From: CAYQTO01 sp964420455
GTDB lineage: Bacteria; Sumerlaeota; Sumerlaeia; SLMS01
DNA: 64,000 nucleotides
NCBI GenBank assembly: GCA_964420455.1
Contig: CAYQTO010000001.1
Coordinates: 1 to 64,000, forward strand
Direction: 5' to 3'
Shown here piece after piece: positions 53,085-61,193 of this stretch. The notes below the pieces were generated by a model. That model had not been told where the DNA came from, did no database searches, and saw only the letters and a list, made by a program, of their open reading frames with translations. Numbering within the stretch: position 1 is the first letter of the stretch; each line of letters starts with the position of its first letter. Position numbers and translations under genes: made by a program.

Positions 53085-54451
53085 CCGAGAACATGGTGCT
53101 CATCGTGACCGGAGGCGGAATCTTTGCCTTCGCCTTGCTGGTGCGGCTCGCGATCATCCGCTTCGAGTCGCTGCACCTGCACTACGCATGGGACTTCCTC
53201 CACGATTTTGAATCGGGCGAGGACCGTGCGAAGGCTCGCACGACGCTCCTCGAGCGCACGGCGATGGCACTGCGGGCGTCGCGGCTCTGGCGGCTCATCA
53301 CCTCGTTCCTCCTCGCCTCCAGCTTCTACCTCGTTGGGGAAGCCGCCTTTCAGGAACTCCTCCCGGGAATCGACGGCACCGGGCGGGAAGTCTTCCTCCT
53401 GATCGGAGGAGGGCTTCTCCTCGGGATTCTGTTCAACGCGATCAATGGGTTCAACATGCGTGGGCTGTACGACGAGGAACGGCCGCGCCTCGGCGACCGG
53501 GTCCCCCTGTGGCTGCAGAACCAGGAGACACCCGCACCCGCGCTGGCCGCTGCCTCCGCGTTCTTTTGGGACTGGTTCCTGCGTGGCGCCGAGCAGCTCC
53601 TCCGCCCCATGAAGCTCGAGGCCCCCGAGGCCTTCCTCCTCGAGAAAGACGACGAGTTGATCATGGCCGTCGGCGAGGAGGAGATGGCCGCCCTCGGCGC
53701 ACGCACCTCCAGCGACAAACAAAACGGACCCAGCAGCGAGGGATTCGAGCGTGCCATGATCCGCTCGATCCAGCGCCTCGACGAGACCTACGTCCGCGAA
53801 GTCATGCGCCCCCTGAACAACGTGACCGCCGTCTGGCTGTCGAACTTCTCGCCCGAGCGCTTCCTTGCCCTCGCCCGCCGCACCGGATATACACGCTTCC
53901 CCTGCTACTACGATCAGGTGACCAACCTCGTCGGTTACCTCAATGTGTACGATTTCCTCGACAGGCCAGACCCGCCGCGCGACGTCCGCGCCATGATCCA
54001 CGATGCCCCCTTCATCCCCGAGCTCGCCCAACTCGACGTCGCCTTTGCCGAGATGCTCCGCCTCCGTTCCCAGATCGCCCTCTGCTTTGACGAATATGGC
54101 GGCTGCAGTGGTCTGCTCTCCCGCGAGGATATCATCGAGGAAATTACCGGCGAAATCATGGACGAGTACGACCGGCCGGAGGAGACAAAGCTCCAGCGCC
54201 GCTACAACCACTATATCGTGGATGCGCTCGTGGACCTCGACGACCTGGCGGAGCAGATCGGTCTCGAGATCGAGTCGGATGTCTGCGACACCCTCGCCGG
54301 GTACGTCTACGAGCGGTTGAGCCGCGTCCCGCGACGGGGAGAATCCCTCGACGAGCGGGGGTGGCGCATCGAGATTGTCCGCATGGATCGACACCGCATC
54401 CGCAAGGTCCGCCTCATCCCGCCAGAGGGCGAGCCGCTCCGCGACCTCTGA
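53081..54451 (+). CDS. CorC-like paralogue (membrane, CBS and C-terminal domain)
   Basis: The product has 456 residues from a GTG overlapping the previous stop as GTGA. The N-terminal part has fewer hydrophobic segments than its neighbour (VLIVTGGGIFAFALLVRLAI, LITSFLLASSFYLVG, REVFLLIGGGLLLGILFNAI). The CBS part has EVMRPLNNVTAVW and LCFDEYGGCSGLLSREDIIEEITGEI. The C-terminal domain reads DVCDTLAGYVYERLSRVPRRGE. The middle has diverged, so the ligand may differ from that of the upstream paralogue. Confidence 0.9.
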   Translation: MTENMVLIVTGGGIFAFALLVRLAIIRFESLHLHYAWDFLHDFESGEDRAKARTTLLERTAMALRASRLWRLITSFLLASSFYLVGEAAFQELLPGIDGTGREVFLLIGGGLLLGILFNAINGFNMRGLYDEERPRLGDRVPLWLQNQETPAPALAAASAFFWDWFLRGAEQLLRPMKLEAPEAFLLEKDDELIMAVGEEEMAALGARTSSDKQNGPSSEGFERAMIRSIQRLDETYVREVMRPLNNVTAVWLSNFSPERFLALARRTGYTRFPCYYDQVTNLVGYLNVYDFLDRPDPPRDVRAMIHDAPFIPELAQLDVAFAEMLRLRSQIALCFDEYGGCSGLLSREDIIEEITGEIMDEYDRPEETKLQRRYNHYIVDALVDLDDLAEQIGLEIESDVCDTLAGYVYERLSRVPRRGESLDERGWRIEIVRMDRHRIRKVRLIPPEGEPLRDL

Positions 54452-54473
54452 TTTTCCGACGGTTTTTTGCCTC

Positions 54474-55334
54474 TTGTTCGCGCAGATTACCAAGCAGTGG
54501 TTCTGGGACTACTACGACCACCTCGGCCGGTTGATCCTCGGCAACATCATCGCTTTCCTGGTCCTCGTGCCCCCGCTGTATATCTGCTTCGTCTACCTCG
54601 ACGCGGTGCTGGGGTCGCTGTCCCGCCAGGCGGCCGTCCTCACCCTGTTCGTCGCCATCGTGGTCGTGCTCCCGCCTTTCGCGGCGTTCTGGTTCTCCGC
54701 CTTCGGCCACTTCGGGGGTCGGGTCTCCCTCGAGAAAGACCCCCGCCTTGGCGAGTTCCTGATGGGCCTCCGCCGCCGATTCCTCAAGATGTGGTGCTTC
54801 TTTCTCCTTCTCCTTGGTGCGCTTGCGCTGCTTTGGCTCAACGTGTGGTTTTATGTGGGAGGTGGGTTCTTTCCCGACGGGCTGCGGATCGTCGCTTACC
54901 TCCTCGCCGGCGTCTGCTTCTGGCTGTCGCTTCTCGTGGGGATTGCGGCGATTCCAGTAATTCCCGCGCTCGCGAGGACGGACCTGCCCGTGATGGCAGC
55001 TTGGCGCTTTGGCCTCCTGTGTCTCCTCCGTTATCCCGGCGTTCTGATCGGGGTGTTCGTTTTTTTGTGCTCGCTTTGGGTGATCGGGTTCTTCCTGCGA
55101 CTGGCGGGGATTTTCCTTTTCGGGTTTGCGGGGACGGCGCTGCTGTTCAACAGCACCTACGACGTCCTGGTGGCGTTCGAGGCGGGACGCGAGAAGGCGG
55201 CAAAGGGAGGGGCTCCGCGGCCCCGCACCTGGAGAGAAATACGCGAGGCCGAGTCGGAGTCCGACGAGGAGCGCATGAATCGCGTCCGGTACGAGCGGAC
55301 CCTGCGCGATGTGCTCCGCCCTTGGGAAATGTAG
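54474..55334 (+). CDS. Polytopic membrane protein (DUF624/YesL-like)
   Basis: This is a 286-residue protein, read from a TTG at 54474 since the longer frame upstream lies in the previous gene. Six hydrophobic segments are apparent, for example LILGNIIAFLVLVPPLYICFV, LTLFVAIVVVLPPFAAFWFSAF and LLLLGALALLWLNVWFY. The opening WFWDYYDHLGRLILGNIIAFL is reminiscent of DUF624/YesL proteins. The tail is charged and helical. The role is unknown. It follows the CorC pair by 22 bases and ends ahead of a terminator. Confidence 0.75.
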   Translation: MFAQITKQWFWDYYDHLGRLILGNIIAFLVLVPPLYICFVYLDAVLGSLSRQAAVLTLFVAIVVVLPPFAAFWFSAFGHFGGRVSLEKDPRLGEFLMGLRRRFLKMWCFFLLLLGALALLWLNVWFYVGGGFFPDGLRIVAYLLAGVCFWLSLLVGIAAIPVIPALARTDLPVMAAWRFGLLCLLRYPGVLIGVFVFLCSLWVIGFFLRLAGIFLFGFAGTALLFNSTYDVLVAFEAGREKAAKGGAPRPRTWREIREAESESDEERMNRVRYERTLRDVLRPWEM

Positions 55335-55364
55335 GCGGCGACAGCAGAAGGGGTGATTGTGTTG

Positions 55365-55397
55365 GTGCCGGCCGGGTTCGGAGGGACCCGGCCGGTG
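55365..55397. terminator. Terminator between convergent membrane-protein and gltB genes
   Basis: CCGGCCGGGT (55368-55377) and ACCCGGCCGG (55386-55395) pair around eight bases. No strong T-run is present on either side, so termination strength is uncertain. Confidence 0.6.
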
Positions 55398-55422
55398 GTA
55401 ATGGGATCGCTTGGCTCTGAGG

Positions 55423-58400
55423 TCAGGCCTTGTCGGCTGTGACCTCTGTCTTCGCTCCCTTGCCTTCCTGGATCGCTTCGGCGGTGGTGGCCTCGTGGGG
55501 GACGACGATCCAGAAGTTCTTCGACTCGGCGTCCCAGTCGCCGAGGAGATCGCGGGCGCGGTCGGACTCAGTCTTTTCCGCGTGGGCCGTGAGGAGCACC
55601 TTCAGGGTGTGATATTCATCCTCGGATTCGAGCCGGCGAATACCGACGAGTTCGGGATTGATGCGATCAGGGAATCGCTCGGCGGGGTCGTAGACAAAGG
55701 CGCGGCCGCCGGTCATGCCCGCGCCGAAGTTGCGCCCGGTCGGGCCAAGGATCACCACCGTCCCGCCAGTCATGTATTCGCAACCGTGCTCGCCGATGCC
55801 TTCGACGACGGCCAGCGCGCCGGAGTTCCGCACGGCGAAGCGTTCGCCTGCACGCCCGCGGACGAACAGCGTGCCCCCCGTTGCCCCATAGAGACACGTA
55901 TTGCCGACGATCACGTTTTCCGAGGCGTTGAACTTTGCCCGTCGACCCGGTTGCACGCTGATATCGCCCCCGGCCATCATCTTGCCGACGTAGTCGTTCG
56001 CCTCGCCGTAGAGGTGGAGCTTCATGCCGTGTATACAGAAGGCGCCAAAGCTCTGGCCCGCGGTGCCCGTGAAGGTCACCTCGATTTCCGCCTCCCCCAG
56101 GCCCCCGTCCCCGTGGAGGAAGGCGATCTCCCCGGCGAGCTTTGCCCCAACGGTGCGGTCGGTGTTGCTGATGTCACTGGTGAGGGACACATGGCCCTTG
56201 CGGTGGACAATGATGTCCTGCGCGTCCTGGATCAACGTGTCGTCGATGGTGGTGTGGGCCATGTTGTTGGTGTTGCGGGCGCGGATGCGGCGCTGGGGGC
56301 GCTTGCGGTCCGGATCGACGAGGGAAAGCATCGGCGACAGGTCGAGGGTGCCGCTGCGGGCGCAGTCGGCCCGGGCGATCTGGCGGAGCAGGTCCACCCG
56401 CCCAACAAGTTCGTTCAGGGAGTCGTAGCCCATCGCCGCCATGAGTTCGCGCACCTCCTCGGCGACGAACTGGAAGTACGCGACGAGTTGGTCGGGCGTG
56501 CCGGTGTACTTTGCACGAAGGTCTTCCCGTTGCGACGCCACTCCCACCGGGCAGGTGTTCGCATGGCACTGGCGCGCCATCACGCAGCCGGTGGCCACGA
56601 GCGCCGCGGTTCCGAAGACATACTCCTCCGCGCCAAGCAAGGCCGCCATCAGTACGTCGCGCCCGGTCCGTAGGCCGCCGTCGGTCCGCAGCGACACATG
56701 GCCGCGCATGTTGTTCAGCACAAGGACCTGGTGGGCCTCGGCGAGGCCGAGTTCCCAGGCGCTGCCCGCGTGCTTGATCGAGCTGAGGGGCGAGGCACCG
56801 GTGCCCCCGTCGTGCCCGGAGATATGAATGATGTCGGCGGAGGCCTTGGCAACTCCGGCGGCAATCGTACCCACACCAGCCTCGGCCACGAGCTTCACGC
56901 AGACCTTCGCCCGCGGGTTCACCGTCTTGAGGTCGGCGATGAGCTGCGCCAAGTCCTCGATCGAGTAGATGTCGTGGTGAGGCGGTGGCGAGATCAGCGT
57001 CACCCCCGGGGTGCTGTGGCGGATGCGGGCGATTTCCTCACTGACCTTGATGCCGGGGATCTGCCCCCCCTCTCCGGGCTTGCTGCCCTGGGCCATCTTG
57101 ATCTCGAGGATCTTGGCGCTCGCCACATAGGAGGGGGTGACGCCGAAGCGCGCCGAGGCGATCTGCTTCACGGCGCTGTTGCGCCAGTCGCCGTTCTCGT
57201 CCGGGTGAAACCGGACAGGATCCTCGCCGCCCTCGCCGCTGTTCGACTTTCCGCCGATGCGGTTCATGGCAATCGCCAGCGTCTCGTGGGCTTCCTTCGA
57301 CAGCGCGCCGAGGCTCATCGCCGCGGTCGCAAAGCGCTTCATGATGGATTCGATCGGCTCCACGTCCTCGACTTCGATCGGCTCGCGGTCGGAACGGATT
57401 TCCAGCAGGTCTCGCAGCGCCGTCGGCGGCTGCTCGTTCACCAGCTTCGCGAAGAGCTTGTACTCCTCCTCTCCGCGATCCTTCACCGACTTGTGCAGGG
57501 CCTTCACCACCGTCGGGTTGAAGGCATGGTGCTCGCCCTTGCTTTTGAACGTATAGATGCCCTCGTTGGCGAGTCGCTCGTCGCCCTCGCTTTCCAGCGC
57601 CGCGCGATGGAAATCGGTGTAGTTCTCCACGATTTCCGCCAGCCCCACGCCCGAAACAGTCGATGGCGTCCCCCCGAAGGCCCGATCGATGATCGCCCGG
57701 TCCAGTCCGATCGCCTCGAAGATTTGTGCCCCGACGTAGCTCGCCAGTGTCGAGATGCCCATCTTGCTCATGATCTTCATCAGACCGGCGTCCATCGCCT
57801 TCGCGAAGTTCAGATAGCACTGCTCGCGCGGGAGGCCATCGAGGAGTTCCGGCGTCTTCTCCACGATCCGGTCGATCTCCTCGAAGACGATGTACGGAAA
57901 GACGGCGCTCGCGCCGTAGCCGAGGAGGGCGGCGAACAGGTGGGTGTCCCGGCATTCGCCCGCTTCCGCGATGATCGACACGTCGAGGCGCTTGCCTGCC
58001 CGGATGAGATGATGGTGAAGGGCGCCGACAGCAAGGAGGGAGGGGATCGGGGCGCGCTGGGCACCCACGTTGCGGTCCGACACGATCAGCAGCCTCACGC
58101 CGTCCGAGACGAGGCGCTCGCCCTCCTCGCACAGGCGCGTGATCGCCTCGTCGAGTCGAACGGGGGAGTTCTCCGCCGGGAAGGTGGCGTCCACCCGGGC
58201 GCTGCGGAAATCGGGCTGGTCCAGCCCCTCCATCCAGTTCATGTCCGCCGGCGTAAGCAGCGGCGATTCCAACCGAACGAGGCGGCAATGGCCGGGGGAC
58301 TCGTCAAAGAAGCACCCCCGGGCGCCCAGATTCACGAACAAGGACATCACCGCCGCCTCGCGAATCGGGTCGATGGGCGGGTTGGTCACCTGGGCGAAGC

Positions 58401-60012
58401 GTTGCTTGAAGAAGTGGTGAAGCGGCTTGGGGCGGTTGCTGAGAACCGCGAGCGGCGTGTCGTCCCCCATCGAGCCGATCGCTTCCTTGCCCGACTTGAA
58501 CATGGTAAAGAGGACCCGCCGGACGTCCTCGTGTGTATATCCGTAGATCTTCTGCCGGGTGAGGAGGGAGAGGGAAGGCTCCCACGCGGGGCAAGGAGAG
58601 GCGACGTTGCCGTTTGAGTCGAAGGTCTTTGAGAGGAGCACGGCGCGCTCGGGCTTTTCCGCCATGTTCTGCTCGAGCCACTCGCCGTAGGGGCCCATGG
58701 CGGCGATTTCGGCCTTCGCCTGCTCATCACGGAGCACCCGGCCCTCGGTGGTGTCGACGGCGATCATGCGGCCGGGACCGAGGCGCCCCTTCTCCACCAC
58801 GCGCTCGTCGGGAAGGTTCAGGATGCCGACCTCCGAGCCGAAGAGCATCAGGCCATCGTCGGTCACCTTGTAGCGGGCGGGGCGCAGACCGTTGCGGTCC
58901 AGCGTCGCGCCAACGACGCGCCCATCGGTGAAGCAGATCGCCGCCGGCCCGTCCCAAGGCTCCGACACGCAGCTTTGATACTTGAAGAAGTCGCGCTGCT
59001 CCGCCGGGACGTCCGCGTTGTGTTCCCATGCGGGCGGAATCAGCATGGGGATCGCCTTGATGAGTGGCCGGCCCGTCTTGACCACCGCGTCGAGGGTGTT
59101 GTCGAGGGCGGCGGAATCGGACCCCCCAGGCTGGATGAGGGGGACCAGACGCCGCAGTTCCGGCCGCGACCTCGTCCCGTGAATCAGGTTCGCCTCCACC
59201 GCCCGGACCCAGTTCTTGTTCCCTTGGAGGGTATTGATCTCGCCATTGTGGCAAATCATCCGGAAAGGCTGGGCAAGGCGCCACTGGGGGAAGGTGTTCG
59301 TGCTGTAGCGCTGGTGGAAAACGGCGATGGCCGTCTCAAAAAGTGGTGACTTCAAGTCCGTGTAGAAGGACCGCAGCTGGGGCGCGACGAACATTCCCTT
59401 ATAGACGATCGTCCGGCTGCTCATGGAACAGATGTAGAAGCCGTTGATGCGGCGGCGAAGGATCGATCCCTCGATGACCTTCTGGCAGAGGAAGATCTGG
59501 CGCTCGAAGTCGGCCGGGTCCATGGTCGGGGGGCGGCCAAAGAACATCTGCTCGATAACCGGGCGGGACTCCTCGGCCTTGTCGCCGATGGCGGTGCGGT
59601 CCACGGGGACCTGCCTCCAGCCGAAGAAGGGCAGTTCGTAGTGGTCGAGCGCCTCTTCGATAATGAGGCGACACTTTTCCCGGGCCATCTTGTCTTCCCG
59701 GGGGAAGAAGACCATGCCAACGCCGAGATCGCCATTGCGGTCCAGGCGGACCCCCCACTGTTCGAGATCGCGGCGAAAGAGCTTGTAGGGAAGTTGGGTC
59801 AGGATGCCGGCACCGTCGCCCGTGGAAGCATCCATGTCGATCGCCCCGCGATGCGTCAGGTTGATGACCGACTGGATGGCGTAGTCGATGATTCGGGCCG
59901 AGCGTGCTCCCCCGATATCCGCAATGAATCCTATACCGCAGGCGTCGTGTTCGTTCCTCGGATCGTACAGCCCCTGAGGGGCAGGATACCCTTCCACATG
60001 CGCTTCGATCAT
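55423..60012 (-). CDS. gltB: Glutamate synthase large subunit
   Basis: This is the NADPH-dependent glutamate synthase alpha chain, 1529 residues, which transfers the glutamine amide to 2-oxoglutarate. The amidotransferase Cys follows a 24-residue propeptide-like start (EHDACGIGFIADIGG), where cleavage would expose the Cys. The FMN-binding domain lies at about 830-1200. The [3Fe-4S] cluster cysteines are in CVMARQCHANTCPVG. The GXGXG domain occupies the last 280 residues (GATGGTLFVRGRAGERFAVRNSGA). The small subunit gene gltD is not adjacent. A Crp/Fnr-type regulator gene lies 79 bases upstream on the same strand. Confidence 0.97.
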   Translation of the reverse strand: MIEAHVEGYPAPQGLYDPRNEHDACGIGFIADIGGARSARIIDYAIQSVINLTHRGAIDMDASTGDGAGILTQLPYKLFRRDLEQWGVRLDRNGDLGVGMVFFPREDKMAREKCRLIIEEALDHYELPFFGWRQVPVDRTAIGDKAEESRPVIEQMFFGRPPTMDPADFERQIFLCQKVIEGSILRRRINGFYICSMSSRTIVYKGMFVAPQLRSFYTDLKSPLFETAIAVFHQRYSTNTFPQWRLAQPFRMICHNGEINTLQGNKNWVRAVEANLIHGTRSRPELRRLVPLIQPGGSDSAALDNTLDAVVKTGRPLIKAIPMLIPPAWEHNADVPAEQRDFFKYQSCVSEPWDGPAAICFTDGRVVGATLDRNGLRPARYKVTDDGLMLFGSEVGILNLPDERVVEKGRLGPGRMIAVDTTEGRVLRDEQAKAEIAAMGPYGEWLEQNMAEKPERAVLLSKTFDSNGNVASPCPAWEPSLSLLTRQKIYGYTHEDVRRVLFTMFKSGKEAIGSMGDDTPLAVLSNRPKPLHHFFKQRFAQVTNPPIDPIREAAVMSLFVNLGARGCFFDESPGHCRLVRLESPLLTPADMNWMEGLDQPDFRSARVDATFPAENSPVRLDEAITRLCEEGERLVSDGVRLLIVSDRNVGAQRAPIPSLLAVGALHHHLIRAGKRLDVSIIAEAGECRDTHLFAALLGYGASAVFPYIVFEEIDRIVEKTPELLDGLPREQCYLNFAKAMDAGLMKIMSKMGISTLASYVGAQIFEAIGLDRAIIDRAFGGTPSTVSGVGLAEIVENYTDFHRAALESEGDERLANEGIYTFKSKGEHHAFNPTVVKALHKSVKDRGEEEYKLFAKLVNEQPPTALRDLLEIRSDREPIEVEDVEPIESIMKRFATAAMSLGALSKEAHETLAIAMNRIGGKSNSGEGGEDPVRFHPDENGDWRNSAVKQIASARFGVTPSYVASAKILEIKMAQGSKPGEGGQIPGIKVSEEIARIRHSTPGVTLISPPPHHDIYSIEDLAQLIADLKTVNPRAKVCVKLVAEAGVGTIAAGVAKASADIIHISGHDGGTGASPLSSIKHAGSAWELGLAEAHQVLVLNNMRGHVSLRTDGGLRTGRDVLMAALLGAEEYVFGTAALVATGCVMARQCHANTCPVGVASQREDLRAKYTGTPDQLVAYFQFVAEEVRELMAAMGYDSLNELVGRVDLLRQIARADCARSGTLDLSPMLSLVDPDRKRPQRRIRARNTNNMAHTTIDDTLIQDAQDIIVHRKGHVSLTSDISNTDRTVGAKLAGEIAFLHGDGGLGEAEIEVTFTGTAGQSFGAFCIHGMKLHLYGEANDYVGKMMAGGDISVQPGRRAKFNASENVIVGNTCLYGATGGTLFVRGRAGERFAVRNSGALAVVEGIGEHGCEYMTGGTVVILGPTGRNFGAGMTGGRAFVYDPAERFPDRINPELVGIRRLESEDEYHTLKVLLTAHAEKTESDRARDLLGDWDAESKNFWIVVPHEATTAEAIQEGKGAKTEVTADKA

Positions 60013-60091
60013 GGACCGGCTACTCCTTTTCCTTACTTGCCGCGAGAGAGTGCCGTTGGCAGCTTCCTCGGTCGAGGCAAAATCGGGGCAT

Positions 60092-60838
60092 TCATGCGGC
60101 GTTTGGAGCGTTTACCCCCGGACCGGGAACTTCGCCGGCAAGGCGGTCCAGATCCTTGATGAACACGACGCGGCGGTCGTTGCGGAGTAACTCCTCCTCG
60201 CGAAACCGGCGGAAGAGCGTGGAAACCATTTCCCGGCTCGTGCCGATCAACTCCGACAACTCACGATGGCTCACGTCGCGGATCGTATATCCTCGACCCT
60301 CCGGTTCGCCGATCTTCGCCGCCAGGTCCAAGAGCACGCGCACGAGCCGTTCCTCCGCCGGCCGGCCCATGAAGCCAGCCAGCCAGCCCTGCAGACGCAT
60401 GGCCTGGGTGGCACCCGCTTCCGCGATCGCCAATGCCACGGCGGGGTGCTTCTGCCCCACGCGCTCCACCACCATCCGAGGCATCCGCAGCATCCGCGTC
60501 CGCCGCGCCGCCACGTACGTTCCGCCAAACGCCCCGCACGCACTCGATGTGTACCCGAAAATGTCCCCCGCGGTGAGGTAGGGCAGCACGGCGAGCCTTC
60601 CCTGCGTGTCCGTGAAGCGTCTCTTTACCGCGCCCTCGATCACCAGCCACAGAGCGCCTTCACCTTCGGGAAGCGCAAGAATTGTCGCGCCTTCTTCGAA
60701 TTCCAGCACGCGCCCTTTGCGGAGGAGTTCCAGCCTCGCCCCGGGGGAAAGAGTTGATGCGAACCCCACCCTTCCGAGCAGATCCTCGTCCTTCATGGTT
60801 TCGAGCCCTGCGATTTCCTTGTCCATTTCGTGTGCCAT
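60092..60838 (-). CDS. Crp/Fnr-family transcriptional regulator
   Basis: This DNA-binding regulator has 248 residues from an ATG at 60838 (MAHEMDKE). A shorter start at 60826 is also possible. The cyclic-nucleotide-type sensor domain lies at about 20-130 (LRKGRVLEFEEGATILALPEGEGALWLVIEGAVKR). It lacks the N-terminal FNR cysteines. A long dimerisation helix follows. The helix-turn-helix reads DVSHRELSELIGTSREMVSTLFRRF near 190. It may regulate its own promoter and gltB downstream. The gap upstream contains two inverted repeats. Confidence 0.92.
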   Translation of the reverse strand: MAHEMDKEIAGLETMKDEDLLGRVGFASTLSPGARLELLRKGRVLEFEEGATILALPEGEGALWLVIEGAVKRRFTDTQGRLAVLPYLTAGDIFGYTSSACGAFGGTYVAARRTRMLRMPRMVVERVGQKHPAVALAIAEAGATQAMRLQGWLAGFMGRPAEERLVRVLLDLAAKIGEPEGRGYTIRDVSHRELSELIGTSREMVSTLFRRFREEELLRNDRRVVFIKDLDRLAGEVPGPGVNAPNAA

Positions 60839-60850
60839 CCCGTGCCGGTG

Positions 60851-60869
60851 TGGTTTCCATCGTAAACCA
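60851..60869. promoter_or_regulatory. Inverted repeat near the Crp/Fnr gene start
   Basis: TGGTTT and AAACCA face each other across seven bases, ending 13 bases upstream of the regulator's start. The spacing and placement would suit an autoregulatory operator, although the sequence is not the standard CRP or FNR site. Confidence 0.35.
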
Positions 60870-60910
60870 TAACCTGTACCAGTCTTCAGTCTGGCCGTAG
60901 GTTCTTGAAA

Positions 60911-60931
60911 ATCAGACTGATAAGGTCTGAT
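60911..60931. promoter_or_regulatory. Inverted repeat in the divergent intergenic region
   Basis: ATCAGAC and GTCTGAT are separated by seven bases (TGATAAG). This may be an operator or a small RNA hairpin. CAGTCTTCAGTCTG, a related repeat, lies just upstream at about 60880. Confidence 0.4.
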
Positions 60932-61193
60932 CCCCTCGAAAAGGACGTCGGCCCGGCGCGCGGAACGCCGGGAGAAGGTTCTCCGCTGCGACGATTTGGC
61001 TCCCGCTTTCTCCCCCCATTCTTTCTTCGGACGGCATAAGGTCTTGACGTTGAACGCGGCCGCTGTCGATTCCACGCGGAAGGACATGCGTCAAACGCGG
61101 CGGGGATTCTCCTTGGGGGAACCCGCCACCCTCCGAATCGAGGCACGTCATCTTTCCCCTTCGTCCCTACCCGGCACGATGTTGCCCCGCCCC

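Larger units (their letters stand above)
60839..61193. other. Intergenic region between divergent regulator and signalling genes
   Basis: The 355 bases between the Crp/Fnr gene and the receiver-PAS-GGDEF-EAL gene contain two inverted repeats, listed separately, and no gene I can support. An open frame from 60996 runs into the EAL gene, but its first 66 codons lack a signal, a ribosome binding site or family similarity. Confidence 0.6.
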
